Shown: in pieces, positions 54,601 to 63,810 of the stretch
Layout of the letters: every line of letters starts with the position of its first letter
Numbering within the stretch: the stretch's first letter is position 1
DNA from: JBJHBP01 sp050485685
Lineage (GTDB): Bacteria; Pseudomonadota; Gammaproteobacteria; Steroidobacterales; Rariloculaceae
Length of the DNA: 64,000 bases
NCBI GenBank assembly: GCA_050485685.1
Contig: JBJHBW010000002.1
Coordinates: forward strand, 62,001 to 126,000
Direction of reading: 5' to 3'
Notes under the pieces: model-generated
The model's input: only the letters and a program-made list of their open reading frames with translations
Databases searched by the model: none
Told to the model about the DNA's origin: nothing
Made by a program: the position numbers and the translations under genes

Positions 54601-55836
54601 TCAATCGCCTTCGCGCGGTGTCAGATCCTGCCCGGCGGGTGACGAAGCCAGCGCGATGGGCGCCGGCAGCGCGTTGCGGCCGGTGACCAGACCCAGCCCC
54701 GAGCGCCAGGCCTGGGCGGCACCGTCCGGCTCGCCAAGCTTCTCCAGCAGCCCCGCGTACAAGGCATAGGACTCCGGGCGCGGCGCGATGGCCAGGCTCG
54801 ATTCCAGATAGCTTCGCGCCTTGCCCCACAGCTCGTTGGCAATGCAAAGGCGCGCCGCGGCGAGCAGCAGCACCGGGTCGTCGGCATGGTGGTCCAGCCA
54901 TTTCTCGGCGCGGCGCAGCTGCTCACGCGGATTCGACGAAATGACTTCGCCATAGGTGGCCACGAGATCGGCGTGCCACTCGCGGCGCAGGTAGCCGCGC
55001 AGTTCCGTCTCTGCCTGATCGGCATGATCGAGGCGCTGCAGCACCAGTGCGCGCACCCGCAGCAGCGATGGCGCTCGACGCAATGCGGACGGCAGGCCGG
55101 ACCAGGTCTTCTCGAACGCCTCGTGAGTGATGTCGGCGTCGCGGCTGTAGCGTTCCAGCGCCTCGCCGGCCAGTTTCTCGAGCACGGCGGGTTCAAGGTT
55201 CGTGTACTTCAGGCGCGGCAGCAGTTCGAGCACCGCCGCCCAGTCGGCTAGCGCCGCATGCGTGCGCGCCAGCAGCCCCAGCGCCACGGCATTGTCGGGC
55301 TGGCTCTCCATCAGGTGCCGCAGCGTTGCCAGCGCGCTGTTGAATTCACCGGCCTCGAACTGCAGTTCCGCCCGCGTCAGCAGTATCGTGGCCGCCGCGT
55401 CCGGCCGCTCTTCCAGCGCCTTCTGCAGCCACTGGTCACGCCTGTCGCCCGCTCCCTGCAGCTGCGCGGCACGCGCCGCCATCAGGTAATTCAGCAACGC
55501 GGCTTCGTTGCGGCGCGCACCGCCGGCCAGCAGTTTCTCGGCCTTGTTCCAGCGGCCTTCCGCCAGCTGCATCACACCTTCGGTCAGGCGCCGGGTGGCC
55601 CGTCGCGCACGGTGTTCGGCCAGCTGTTCACCCAGCGCGCGCGGGGCACGCCATACCGCCAGCAGCACGCGAACGCCGGCGTACAGCAACAGCAGCAGCA
55701 CGATGAGTCCGGGCACGGACATCTGCAGCAGGTAACCGCGAAACTCGATCAGTACGTAGCCACGATCCTGCAGAAGAAAGTGGGTGGCGAGCGCACCGAG
55801 AATGAGTGCTGTCAGCGCCCACAGGCTGAAACGCAT
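54601..55836 (-). CDS. hemY: HemY-like TPR membrane protein
   Basis: A 411-residue protein with two N-terminal membrane helices (FSLWALTALILGALATHFLL and VPGLIVLLLLLYAGVRVLL) then TPR-like helices. This is the heme-biosynthesis-associated HemY family (unrelated to protoporphyrinogen oxidase HemY of Bacillus). ATG 55836 overlaps the hemX stop (TGATG). It usually follows hemX in hemCDXY; here hemCD is absent. Confidence 0.92.
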   Translation of the reverse strand: MRFSLWALTALILGALATHFLLQDRGYVLIEFRGYLLQMSVPGLIVLLLLLYAGVRVLLAVWRAPRALGEQLAEHRARRATRRLTEGVMQLAEGRWNKAEKLLAGGARRNEAALLNYLMAARAAQLQGAGDRRDQWLQKALEERPDAAATILLTRAELQFEAGEFNSALATLRHLMESQPDNAVALGLLARTHAALADWAAVLELLPRLKYTNLEPAVLEKLAGEALERYSRDADITHEAFEKTWSGLPSALRRAPSLLRVRALVLQRLDHADQAETELRGYLRREWHADLVATYGEVISSNPREQLRRAEKWLDHHADDPVLLLAAARLCIANELWGKARSYLESSLAIAPRPESYALYAGLLEKLGEPDGAAQAWRSGLGLVTGRNALPAPIALASSPAGQDLTPREGD

Positions 55837-57011
55837 CAACGGTCTCCGCTGTTCAGGCGCCTGAGCATGGTGAGTGAGCCGCTGATATCGGGCCGCTCGG
55901 CTGCGACCCGGGCGTCGCGAAGTTCGCGCAGGGTCGCCAGCGCGCCGTCCACGGCCGCGTTGCCCGTCTCGAACTCCTGCTCCAGCAGCGTCATCGCGGT
56001 GCGCAGGGCTTCCTGATACGCCGCTTCCATTTCCTGCAGCACGGCCAGCTTTGCGACCTCCAGCGCCACCTCCAGCTGACGGCGCACCAGCACGCGCTCG
56101 TCCGCGGACAGCGTGCGCTCCACCGGCGTGTCGCGCCGCTCGACGGACACGATGCTGCGCAGCGCCATCTGCATGCTGCGCCACAGGCGGGTAAGGCCGG
56201 GTTCGACGTCGTCGAGATCGGGCGTGCCGGGCCGCGCCGGTGCCACGCCGCTGCGCAGCGGAAGTGACGCTGCCCGTGCCGACACACTGCCGAGACTGCG
56301 CACCAGGCTTTCAGCATCGGCACGCTCCGTGCCGCGCAGGATGAGCAGATCCTCGGCAACGCGATCACGCACCGGTCCGTAGGCGGGATTGCCGAGCTGC
56401 CGCAGGCGGTCATCGGCCAGTTCCAGTGCGCGTATCGCGCTGTCCCAGCGACCGGCCAGCTGCAGCTCGTCATTCGCGAGCGCGAGATAATGTTCGGCTT
56501 CTATGCGCAGCCAGCGCGCCCTGGCGTCCAGCGATCCGCCCTGCATCGCATCGATGCGCGTTTCAAGATCGGCAAGACGCCCGGGCAGGGCATCGAGCCG
56601 CGCGCCGGTCTGTTCGGTCTGTCGCTGCTGTTCGGCCAGCGCGCGATTGGCCGTCTCTATCTGCTCGGCCAGACGCGCTTCCGTTTCCCGCAGGCGCGTA
56701 TCGGTATCGCGCAGGCGCTCGACGGCCACCGCGGCATCCACGTCGGACTGGTGCACAAGATGCTCCAGCTGACGCTGCTGAAACCACAGGCCTGCGATCA
56801 GCACGAGCAGAACCAGCGCCATCAGTGCCGCGGCGATCGCGACTGCCGCCGACCCGGCGCGCGATTCCCGGGCAGCCGATCGCGGTGCGCGGGTTGTCGA
56901 TGAAGTTGATGATTCCGTCGCCGCACGTGAATCGGCCGGTGGCCCGGGCCGGTCGTCGGCATTGGTGCCGGCTTGTGCGGATGAGTGCTCGTTAGCGCTT
57001 TCGCCGCTCAT
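55836..57011 (-). CDS. hemX: HemX-like membrane protein
   Basis: A 391-residue protein with a Ser/Thr/Ala-rich N-terminus, one transmembrane helix (AVAIAAALMALVLLVLIAGL, about residues 54-73) and a periplasmic coiled coil (LRDTDTRLRETEARLAEQ). The C-terminal domain has the HemX repeat LYQALRSIVSVERRD type block. Often annotated as uroporphyrinogen-III C-methyltransferase, but it lacks the SAM-binding motifs, so that enzyme name is not supported here. Upstream 57012-57221 contains no gene. Confidence 0.9.
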   Translation of the reverse strand: MSGESANEHSSAQAGTNADDRPGPPADSRAATESSTSSTTRAPRSAARESRAGSAAVAIAAALMALVLLVLIAGLWFQQRQLEHLVHQSDVDAAVAVERLRDTDTRLRETEARLAEQIETANRALAEQQRQTEQTGARLDALPGRLADLETRIDAMQGGSLDARARWLRIEAEHYLALANDELQLAGRWDSAIRALELADDRLRQLGNPAYGPVRDRVAEDLLILRGTERADAESLVRSLGSVSARAASLPLRSGVAPARPGTPDLDDVEPGLTRLWRSMQMALRSIVSVERRDTPVERTLSADERVLVRRQLEVALEVAKLAVLQEMEAAYQEALRTAMTLLEQEFETGNAAVDGALATLRELRDARVAAERPDISGSLTMLRRLNSGDR

Positions 57012-57221
57012 GTTGGTCCCACGGTCCCGTCACGAAAATCAGGCTCAGCGGGAGCATAACGCAGGTAGGGCGAGACTGTGTGCCCTGGCGATCGAACGGG
57101 CGAACAAGGGCGCCGGCCTGCGGTGAGGCTGTCGCGTCAGCAGGACAGTGGCGGGGAAACGGGTTGTGTTGCGTTCAGCTTCTCGGCGCCGGTCGGCTGC
57201 CGACCAGTCGGCTGCGGGCGT

Positions 57222-57662
57222 TCAGTCGCACCAGGCCTGGACATCGCGGGCTGCCGTGTCACGCGCCTGGGCCATCTCGTCTTCGCTCAGGTATTCCCGC
57301 TCACCGTCAGGCAGGGTGCGGAACAGGCGTCGCGACATCGAATACAGCTGCTGGCGCTCGCGGGCGATCTCGCAGTTATGAGCACGCAGCTCGCGCTCTT
57401 CCTCGGCCGTGGGGCCGGTGACGATCTCCGCGCCAAAAGGTTGGGAGTCTTCGGGTGCCGGCGGCTGCGGACGCGCGTCGGCACCGGTGCCGGATGCGGC
57501 CACGACGGGTGTCGGAGCGATGACACGAATGGGCTCGGCGTCGGGCGAGTCCGGACGGTCGCTGTAGACCACGTTGCCGTCAGCGTCGAACGAACGGTAC
57601 ACCTCGGACGCCACCAGCGGAGTCGCGATCAGAATCAGTGCTGCCAGCCACAGGTATCGCAC
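57222..57662 (-). CDS. DUF4124 protein
   Basis: A 146-residue exported protein with a signal peptide (about 1-16) and a DUF4124 domain: VYRSFDADGNVVYSDRPDSP. The rest is Pro/Ala-rich and ends in a charged helix. The start is GTG 57662 with GGAG upstream, which places the signal at the terminus; a longer upstream frame would bury it. Function unknown; probably periplasmic. Confidence 0.85.
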   Translation of the reverse strand: MRYLWLAALILIATPLVASEVYRSFDADGNVVYSDRPDSPDAEPIRVIAPTPVVAASGTGADARPQPPAPEDSQPFGAEIVTGPTAEEERELRAHNCEIARERQQLYSMSRRLFRTLPDGEREYLSEDEMAQARDTAARDVQAWCD

Positions 57663-57899
57663 GATGTTGTTCTCCGGCGGAAGTGCGATCGAGTCTAGCA
57701 GAGGCCCCCCGGGGAGCCATGCACCGCAATGCCGTTCTGTGACACGGGTCAAATAACCGCCGGCGCTGCACTGGCCGGCCGTGCCCTGACACTCGCCCCC
57801 CTGAAAACTGCGCGGCGCTCGCGACTGCCGGTATCATCGGGAGAAACACGGCGAAATCACCGGAAAGGTATCTCGCCCGCATTCGCGATGGAGAGTGAA

Positions 57900-58163
57900 A
57901 TGAACGACGACTCGAAACGGCCCGGTCTGGATGATCTGGCCAGGCAACTGGCCGACGCCGTCCCGCAGAACATCAAGGCGCTGGGCCAGGACATGGAACG
58001 CAACTTCCGGGCGCTGCTGCACTCGGGCTTCGAGCGCATGGATCTGGTGACGCGTGAGGAATTTGATCTGCAGGCTGCGGTGCTTCAACGCACGCGCGAG
58101 AAACTCGAAGCGCTGGAAGCCCGGGTTGCGGAACTGGAGCGCATCAACCAGCCAGGACCTTAA
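57900..58163 (+). CDS. ubiK: UbiK ubiquinone accessory factor
   Basis: An 87-residue BMFP-domain protein (YqiC family) that joins UbiJ in a scaffold for aerobic ubiquinone synthesis. LDDLARQLADAVPQNIKALGQDMERNFRALL is the amphipathic helix, and REEFDLQAAVLQRTREKL, then VAELE, the coiled coil. The start is ATG 57900, with a GGAGAG site; a GTG and a second ATG upstream are also possible. It precedes yifB. Confidence 0.92.
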   Translation: MNDDSKRPGLDDLARQLADAVPQNIKALGQDMERNFRALLHSGFERMDLVTREEFDLQAAVLQRTREKLEALEARVAELERINQPGP

Positions 58164-58244
58164 TGCCATCTGGAGCGCTCATGGCAGCTGGAACGCCAAT
58201 GCCAGCAAGGGCAATCCGGCGCCGACATTTCTGCCGGTGCACTG

Positions 58245-59765
58245 ATGGCGCTGGCGACCCTGAGCAGCCGCGGTCAGCATGGCCTGGGTGCCTACGCCGT
58301 CACGGTGGAGGTGCATCTGGCCGGCGGCCTGCCGGGGTTCACGATCACCGGGATGCCGGCCACCGCCGTCCGTGAGAGCCGGGAGCGGGTCAGGGCGGCG
58401 CTGCAGGGCAACGGACTTTCATGGCCCGGCCGCCGCATCACTGCGCATCTGGGCCCCGCGGATGTCCCCAAGGACGGCGGGCGCTTCGATCTGCCCATTG
58501 CACTGGGCGTCGTGCAGGCCGAGACCGGGCGCGAGTGGCGTACGCGCGAGCTCGAGTTCATAGGCGAGCTGGCCCTCAGCGGTGCGCTGCGGCCGGTGAC
58601 CGGCGCCCTGCCGGCGGTGCTGGCGGCACGCGATGCAGGCCGCACGCTGATCCTGCCCGACGACAATGCGGCAGAGGCTGCCCTGGTGCCGGATGCGAGG
58701 GTCTATCGCGCCGGTCATCTGATGGACGTGATTCGTCATCTGGATGGCGGCACGCGGCTGGCGCAGGTCTCTGCCGCGCCGCAGGGAGTGCCCGCCTCGA
58801 CGGCAGCGCTGCCCGAACTCGGCGATGTGAGCGGCCAGCAAACCGCCAAGCGTGCGCTGGAGATCGCCGCGGCCGGCGGGCACAACATGCTGATGATGGG
58901 GCCGCCGGGCAGCGGCAAGAGCATGCTCGCGGAAAGACTGCCGGGCCTTCTGCCGCCACTGGATGTGGACGACATGCTGTGTGTGGCCAGCATCGCCTCC
59001 GTCGCCGGACTGGTGGAGCTGATCGGGCAGCGCACCGCACCGTTTCGCGCGCCTCACCACACCGCTTCCGCGAACGCGCTGGTGGGCGGCGGCAACCGGC
59101 CGCGCCCCGGCGAGATTTCGCTGGCTCACAAGGGCGTGCTGTTTCTCGACGAACTGCCGGAATTCTCTCGCCATGCACTGGAAGCCCTGCGCGAACCCAT
59201 GGAGACCGGCGTGGTGCGGATCGCGCGGGTGCAGCGCTCGGTGAGTTTTCCGGCCGAGTTTCAGCTGCTCGCAGCGATGAATCCCTGCCCCTGCGGTTAT
59301 CTGGGCGACGGCACCGATCGCTGCCGCTGCCCGGAGGAGCGGGTGCGGTCCTACCGCGGCCGCCTGTCCGGACCGCTGCTGGACCGTGTCGACCTGCACA
59401 TTGAAGTACCGCGCAGCGCGTGGCGTGGACACGGCAACAGCGGCGCGGCCGATGCCGGCGGCGGTCACAGCGAGACCGCGCAGGTGCGTGAACGCGTGCT
59501 GTCTGCGCGCCAGCAGCAGCGCGCACGCGGGCACGGACCGAACGCCAGGCTGAACGACGCGGAACTGAAGCGCGTCACGCAACCGGACGGGGAAACCCGC
59601 AGGCTGCTGGAACATGCAGCCGATCGCTGGCACCTCAGTGCGCGGGCGATCAACCGGGTGCTGAAGGTGGGACGCACGATCGCCGATCTGGCGGGTGCTG
59701 CCGCGGTGTCACGTGATCATGTGGCCGAAGCCCTGCAGCTTCGCTGCCTGGACCGTCCTCTGTAG
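58245..59765 (+). CDS. YifB/ComM Mg-chelatase-like helicase
   Basis: A 506-residue AAA+ protein of the YifB (ComM) family, which in Vibrio acts as a branch-migration helicase in natural transformation. The N-terminal Lon-like part (VEVHLAGGLPGFTITGMP) leads into a Walker A GPPGSGKSMLAERLPG near residue 219, Walker B FLDELPEF, and the C-terminal Mg-chelatase domain (NPCPCGYLGD with a zinc-like Cys cluster). The start is ATG 58245. It follows ubiK at 81 bp. Confidence 0.94.
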   Translation: MALATLSSRGQHGLGAYAVTVEVHLAGGLPGFTITGMPATAVRESRERVRAALQGNGLSWPGRRITAHLGPADVPKDGGRFDLPIALGVVQAETGREWRTRELEFIGELALSGALRPVTGALPAVLAARDAGRTLILPDDNAAEAALVPDARVYRAGHLMDVIRHLDGGTRLAQVSAAPQGVPASTAALPELGDVSGQQTAKRALEIAAAGGHNMLMMGPPGSGKSMLAERLPGLLPPLDVDDMLCVASIASVAGLVELIGQRTAPFRAPHHTASANALVGGGNRPRPGEISLAHKGVLFLDELPEFSRHALEALREPMETGVVRIARVQRSVSFPAEFQLLAAMNPCPCGYLGDGTDRCRCPEERVRSYRGRLSGPLLDRVDLHIEVPRSAWRGHGNSGAADAGGGHSETAQVRERVLSARQQQRARGHGPNARLNDAELKRVTQPDGETRRLLEHAADRWHLSARAINRVLKVGRTIADLAGAAAVSRDHVAEALQLRCLDRPL

Positions 59766-59804
59766 AGAATGCCGCGGCTGGTGGTAGCGACCAGCAGCGA
59801 CCTG

Positions 59805-61517
59805 CTATTGCGCCGCAGCCGCGTGCTCTGCGACTGCGGATTCCGCCAGTGCCTGTTCAAGCAAGGCCGCCGCCGCGGCACGCCCTGCCGCCAGACGCTC
59901 CTGCGCCGCGGGCTGGAGATTCTCCGCCGGCGGTATGCGGGCCACGTCCAGGGCCGACAGCCCTTCAGCATCGCGCACGGTCGGGTCCGCACCGCGCGCC
60001 AGCAGGTGCCCGACAATCTGGTCCGACCCGCGGTCGACCGCGCCGATCAGGGCGGTCCGGCCTTCCTGATCGCGTCCCTCTACATAGGAATGGAGCACGG
60101 CGGTGCGGGTGCGGCTGTTGGTGATCCGGGCGTTGATGTCGGCTCCAGCGTCCAGCAGCAGGTCCAGGGTCCGGATCGCACGCGCCTGCGCCGCCGGAGT
60201 CGCGCCGCCAGCGCCCCCGCCACCACCGCCGCCGGCTGTGCCGGTCATTCCCGCAGCCAGCATCAGCGGCGTCATCCGGAACGCGTTCGGCAGATCCACT
60301 TCGGCGCCGTGCGCCAGCAGCGCTTCGATGGCCTCGTGGTCGTGCCGGATCGCCGCCAGCATCAGCGGACCGGTACCGCCGCGCAGGTCGTAATCCTGGA
60401 AGCGGCCGCGGCCGGCGCCATAGGGGCGCTTGCGTGTGAGCTGATGGTTGGTGTCCACGCCCATGAAGAGCAGGCGATGAACGACATCCATCGCGCCTAT
60501 CCTGATGGCGCCGCCGGCATCTGCGCCTGCACGCCCCGGCGCGCCACCCGGGCCGCCTGGGCCACTCTGGCCCCCCTGGCCACCGGGGCCGCCGCCGAAT
60601 CCGCCACCGCCGCCCTGGGAGGAGTTCATGTCCACCGCGACGTAGAGCGGGGTGCGGCCGCTCATGTCCCAGGTGTGTGGATTGGCGCCCTGATCGAGCA
60701 GGTACATGGCGATGTCGAACTGACGGTTATCCAGTGCATTGATCAGCGGGGTGACACCGTCCGGATTGGGCCGCTCCACATCGGCGCCGGCCTCGACCAG
60801 CGCGACGGCGCAGCGGTAGCAGCCGGCCCGGGTCGCATACAGGAGCGCGGTGAGGCCGCCGGTATAGCGGAATGAGAACTGGGCGCGCGGCTCGGAGGTC
60901 ATCTGACGCTCCCAGTCGTCGTACGTGGCGCGAAAATCAACCTGCTCACCGGCCCCGGCCGCCAGCAGCAGCTCGAGAACGTCCGGCTGATTGAACCCGG
61001 CCGCATACATCAGCGCGGTCTGGTTGCGGAACGTCTCGATCGCCCGGACATCCGCCCCGCGCTCTATCAGCAGCGCGGCAATGTCCGCGGCGCCATGGCT
61101 GATGGCGAGCATCAGCGCGGTCTGGTTGTCGAGGTTCGGCGAGTCGGGATCGGCACCGGCATCCAGCAGCGTGCGCACCAGCGCGATGTCCCGAAGCGCG
61201 ACGGCTTCGCCCAGTGCCGTGGCGCCGTAGTTGTTGGTGACGTCGGCTCGCGCGCCGGCCTTCAGCAGCGCCTCGACCAGCTCATGGTCGACATGAAACG
61301 TCGCCCACATCAGCGCGGTGGATCCGTCCGGGGACTGCACGTTCACGTCCACGTCCGGGGAGGTGATCGCGGCCAGCACCGATTCGCGATAACCCTCACG
61401 AACGAGTTCGACCAGCGTGCGTGGCTGCGCGACGGCTGTGGACATCACGGCCACCGCAATCAGCAGCAGTCCGGCGGCGGCCCGGGTCAAGGCGCTACGG
61501 CGGTTGAGTTCAGACAA
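59805..61517 (-). CDS. Exported ankyrin-repeat protein with Gly-rich inserts
   Basis: A 570-residue protein with a signal peptide (to about residue 30) and about ten ankyrin repeats (pattern DGSTALMWATFHVDHELVEALLKAGARADV). Two Gly-rich low-complexity inserts break the repeats: one near 300-335 and one near 422-440. The start is TTG 61517, overlapping the preceding MBL stop by eight bases, so it is translationally coupled. It is probably periplasmic; partner unknown. Confidence 0.87.
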   Translation of the reverse strand: MSELNRRSALTRAAAGLLLIAVAVMSTAVAQPRTLVELVREGYRESVLAAITSPDVDVNVQSPDGSTALMWATFHVDHELVEALLKAGARADVTNNYGATALGEAVALRDIALVRTLLDAGADPDSPNLDNQTALMLAISHGAADIAALLIERGADVRAIETFRNQTALMYAAGFNQPDVLELLLAAGAGEQVDFRATYDDWERQMTSEPRAQFSFRYTGGLTALLYATRAGCYRCAVALVEAGADVERPNPDGVTPLINALDNRQFDIAMYLLDQGANPHTWDMSGRTPLYVAVDMNSSQGGGGGFGGGPGGQGGQSGPGGPGGAPGRAGADAGGAIRIGAMDVVHRLLFMGVDTNHQLTRKRPYGAGRGRFQDYDLRGGTGPLMLAAIRHDHEAIEALLAHGAEVDLPNAFRMTPLMLAAGMTGTAGGGGGGGAGGATPAAQARAIRTLDLLLDAGADINARITNSRTRTAVLHSYVEGRDQEGRTALIGAVDRGSDQIVGHLLARGADPTVRDAEGLSALDVARIPPAENLQPAAQERLAAGRAAAAALLEQALAESAVAEHAAAAQ

Positions 61518-62457
61518 CGTTCACTCCGACGTTGGTGTAATTCGCTTGGTAACCCTTGGCGACATCATAGAGAAAGCGGTACGGGTCCTGGAAAGTGCGG
61601 CTCACTTCGGCCAGCACGCCGAGGTTCAGCATGTCGCGGGCGCTGTGGCCGTTGGCGGTCAGATAGGCGGTGCGGTCGTAGATGTGCCGCATCATGTCGC
61701 GCTCGGCCGCCAGCTCCGCGCGCGTCATCACCGCGCCGTAGGCGGGCACGATCATGGTCTCGTCACCGGCGAGTTCGAGCAGTGCGTCCAGCGCGTCGAC
61801 ACGGCCACCCAGCCAGCCGCCGGCAAACCAGTCGTGCACCGGATCGACCAGCGGCGAGGCGACATCGCCAACGGCCAGGACGTTGGCGTCGCGGAAGTAG
61901 ACGTAGATGTCGCCGAACGTGTGCGCCGCAAACAGATAGCCGAGCTCGATGCGCTCGCCGCCTGCCGTGATCTCGTCGTACTCGCGGAAGGTGACGGCCG
62001 GTACGGCGGCAACGGGCGGGGCCTTCACCCAGCGGTCCTCGGACGGCACGTAGTAGTCGGCAGCCAGCCATTGTCGCGTGATCGCATGGGCGCGGATCTC
62101 GGCACCGGCATTGGCGAGCAGCGCGTTGCCGCCGGTCTGGTCAGCGTGGTAGTGCGTATTGATCAGCATGCGCACGGTCTCGCCCGCAAGCTTCTCCAGC
62201 ACCGCGGCGGCCCGTTCCGGTGATCCGCTGTCCACCATCACGAGACCTTCGCCTGTGTTGAGGACGACAAGGTTGCCGGGCGCCCCGGTGATCAGGCTGA
62301 TGCGATCGGTCAGCCGCTGCACCGCCAGCGCGCCGGAAGCGGGCACCGAGTGGCCGGCGGCGCCGTGCCGGGTGTCCGCCCATGCGCCGGCGAACGGCAG
62401 CGAGGCGATCCCGGCCAGGCCCGCGAGCACGCGTCTGCGATCGGTCATCCCGTTCAC
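61510..62457 (-). CDS. Exported metallo-beta-lactamase-fold hydrolase
   Basis: A 315-residue MBL-fold enzyme. The signal peptide has a twin-Arg-like DRRRVLAGLAGI and ends near residue 28. The metal motif HxHxDH-type is THYHADQTGG near residue 102, with His in AAHTFGD and Asp in VGDVAS downstream. Substrates of this exported subgroup include quinoprotein-like or small-molecule esters and are unknown here. The GTG 62457 overlaps the DUF1552 stop (GTGA); ATG 62448 is an alternative. Confidence 0.87.
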   Translation of the reverse strand: MNGMTDRRRVLAGLAGIASLPFAGAWADTRHGAAGHSVPASGALAVQRLTDRISLITGAPGNLVVLNTGEGLVMVDSGSPERAAAVLEKLAGETVRMLINTHYHADQTGGNALLANAGAEIRAHAITRQWLAADYYVPSEDRWVKAPPVAAVPAVTFREYDEITAGGERIELGYLFAAHTFGDIYVYFRDANVLAVGDVASPLVDPVHDWFAGGWLGGRVDALDALLELAGDETMIVPAYGAVMTRAELAAERDMMRHIYDRTAYLTANGHSARDMLNLGVLAEVSRTFQDPYRFLYDVAKGYQANYTNVGVNVV

Positions 62458-63797
62458 ACCTCGGACAGCGGGCCGGTGCTGTTGCCGAACTCGACTTCGG
62501 GTATGCCCAGCTTTTCCAGGATGGTCAGGTGCAGGTTCGCCAGCGGTGTTCGCGGTGCAAGCGCGACGTTCTTGCCGCCGACATGCTGACCGTTGGCACC
62601 ACCGATCAGCAGCTCCGGCATCGGGTAGTTGTCGTGCGCGTTGCTGTTGCTCATATTGGAGCCGTACAGGAACAGCGAGTGGTCGAGGATGGTGCCGTCG
62701 CCCTCAGGCGTGTTGGCCAGCCTCGCAATGAAATCCGCGAAACGCCGCGTGTGGTAGTGCTGAATCCTGGTGAGTTCCTCGATGCGCACGCGCGTGTTCG
62801 AGTGATGGCTCACGGGATGGAAGCCGCCCGACACGTCGACGACCGGATACGGACGATCGGTGCCTTCGGCCGCCATCGCGAAAGTGACGACCCGCGTCAG
62901 GTCGGCCTGGTAGGCCAGTGCGATCAGATCGAACATCGTCGTCAGTTGCTCGTCGAAGTCCTCGAACACGCCTACCGGCGCGTCCGGCACCTCCAGATCA
63001 CCCATATCCCGCTCCCCGGCCCGGCTCACACGCCGCTCCAGCTCGCGAACGGTGTCCAGATAATCCGACAGCACGCGCCGGTCGCTCGCGCCCAGCTCGT
63101 TGCTGAGCGTGTTCGCCCGCTCCCTGACCATGTCGAGTACGCTCGCGTTCTTGGCGAGCAGAGCTTCGCGCTCGGCCGCCGTATCCCCTTCGCCCAGCAA
63201 CCGGATGTAAAGGTTGCGCGGGTTGTACTCCATCGGCAGCGGCCGGTTCGGCGACGCGAATGACAGCGTGATGGAGTAGGGGTTGCCGCCGCCCGCGGCG
63301 ATCTGCACGGTGATCTCGGAGGCCACTTCAAGCGATGGCAGCGTCGTTTCCTGCCCCAGCCGCTGGGCGATGAACTGATCCAGCGTGATGGCCATGCTGG
63401 CGCCGCGCACTGAAGTGTCCGGGTGCACGCAGGAGAGCCACGTGGCCGGGTTGAGCGTGTGCACGGAGAGGCGCGGCGCGGTGTTCTCGATGTTCTCGAA
63501 GGTGGTCAGATAGCGCTTGAAAGGCTCCAGCGGCGAGACGATATGGCCGAGTTCGAAATTCTCTCCGCTGCCGGAGGAGGTCCAGGCATCGACCTCCCTG
63601 CCGAACGGCGTGTTATTCATGATCGCGCCGTGCGGCAGGTAGAAAAAGCCCGCGCGGGTCTTCGGCTTCGCGGCCGTATTCGCCAGCGCTGTGGCGGCAG
63701 GCACCATGGCGTCCAGGAACGGCAATCCCAGCGCCACGCCGCTGCCGCGCAGGAATGTGCGCCGCGACAGATGTTTCTTGGTCAGGAATCGTGCCAT
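62454..63797 (-). CDS. DUF1552 exported protein
   Basis: A 447-residue protein with a twin-arginine signal (SRRTFLRGSGVALGLPFLDAM). The DUF1552 pattern includes AGFFYLPHGAIMNNTPFG and VVDVSGGFHPVSHHSNT, and ends with DHSLFLYGSNMSNSNAHD and LLIGGANGQHVGGKNV. The Tat signal implies a folded, probably cofactor-bearing periplasmic protein. Family function is unknown, but it is normally paired with a DUF1592/PSD1 cytochrome-like protein, as here. The start is ATG 63797 with GGAG upstream. Confidence 0.9.
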   Translation of the reverse strand: MARFLTKKHLSRRTFLRGSGVALGLPFLDAMVPAATALANTAAKPKTRAGFFYLPHGAIMNNTPFGREVDAWTSSGSGENFELGHIVSPLEPFKRYLTTFENIENTAPRLSVHTLNPATWLSCVHPDTSVRGASMAITLDQFIAQRLGQETTLPSLEVASEITVQIAAGGGNPYSITLSFASPNRPLPMEYNPRNLYIRLLGEGDTAAEREALLAKNASVLDMVRERANTLSNELGASDRRVLSDYLDTVRELERRVSRAGERDMGDLEVPDAPVGVFEDFDEQLTTMFDLIALAYQADLTRVVTFAMAAEGTDRPYPVVDVSGGFHPVSHHSNTRVRIEELTRIQHYHTRRFADFIARLANTPEGDGTILDHSLFLYGSNMSNSNAHDNYPMPELLIGGANGQHVGGKNVALAPRTPLANLHLTILEKLGIPEVEFGNSTGPLSEV

Positions 63798-63810
63798 TGC
63801 TTCGTCTCCC

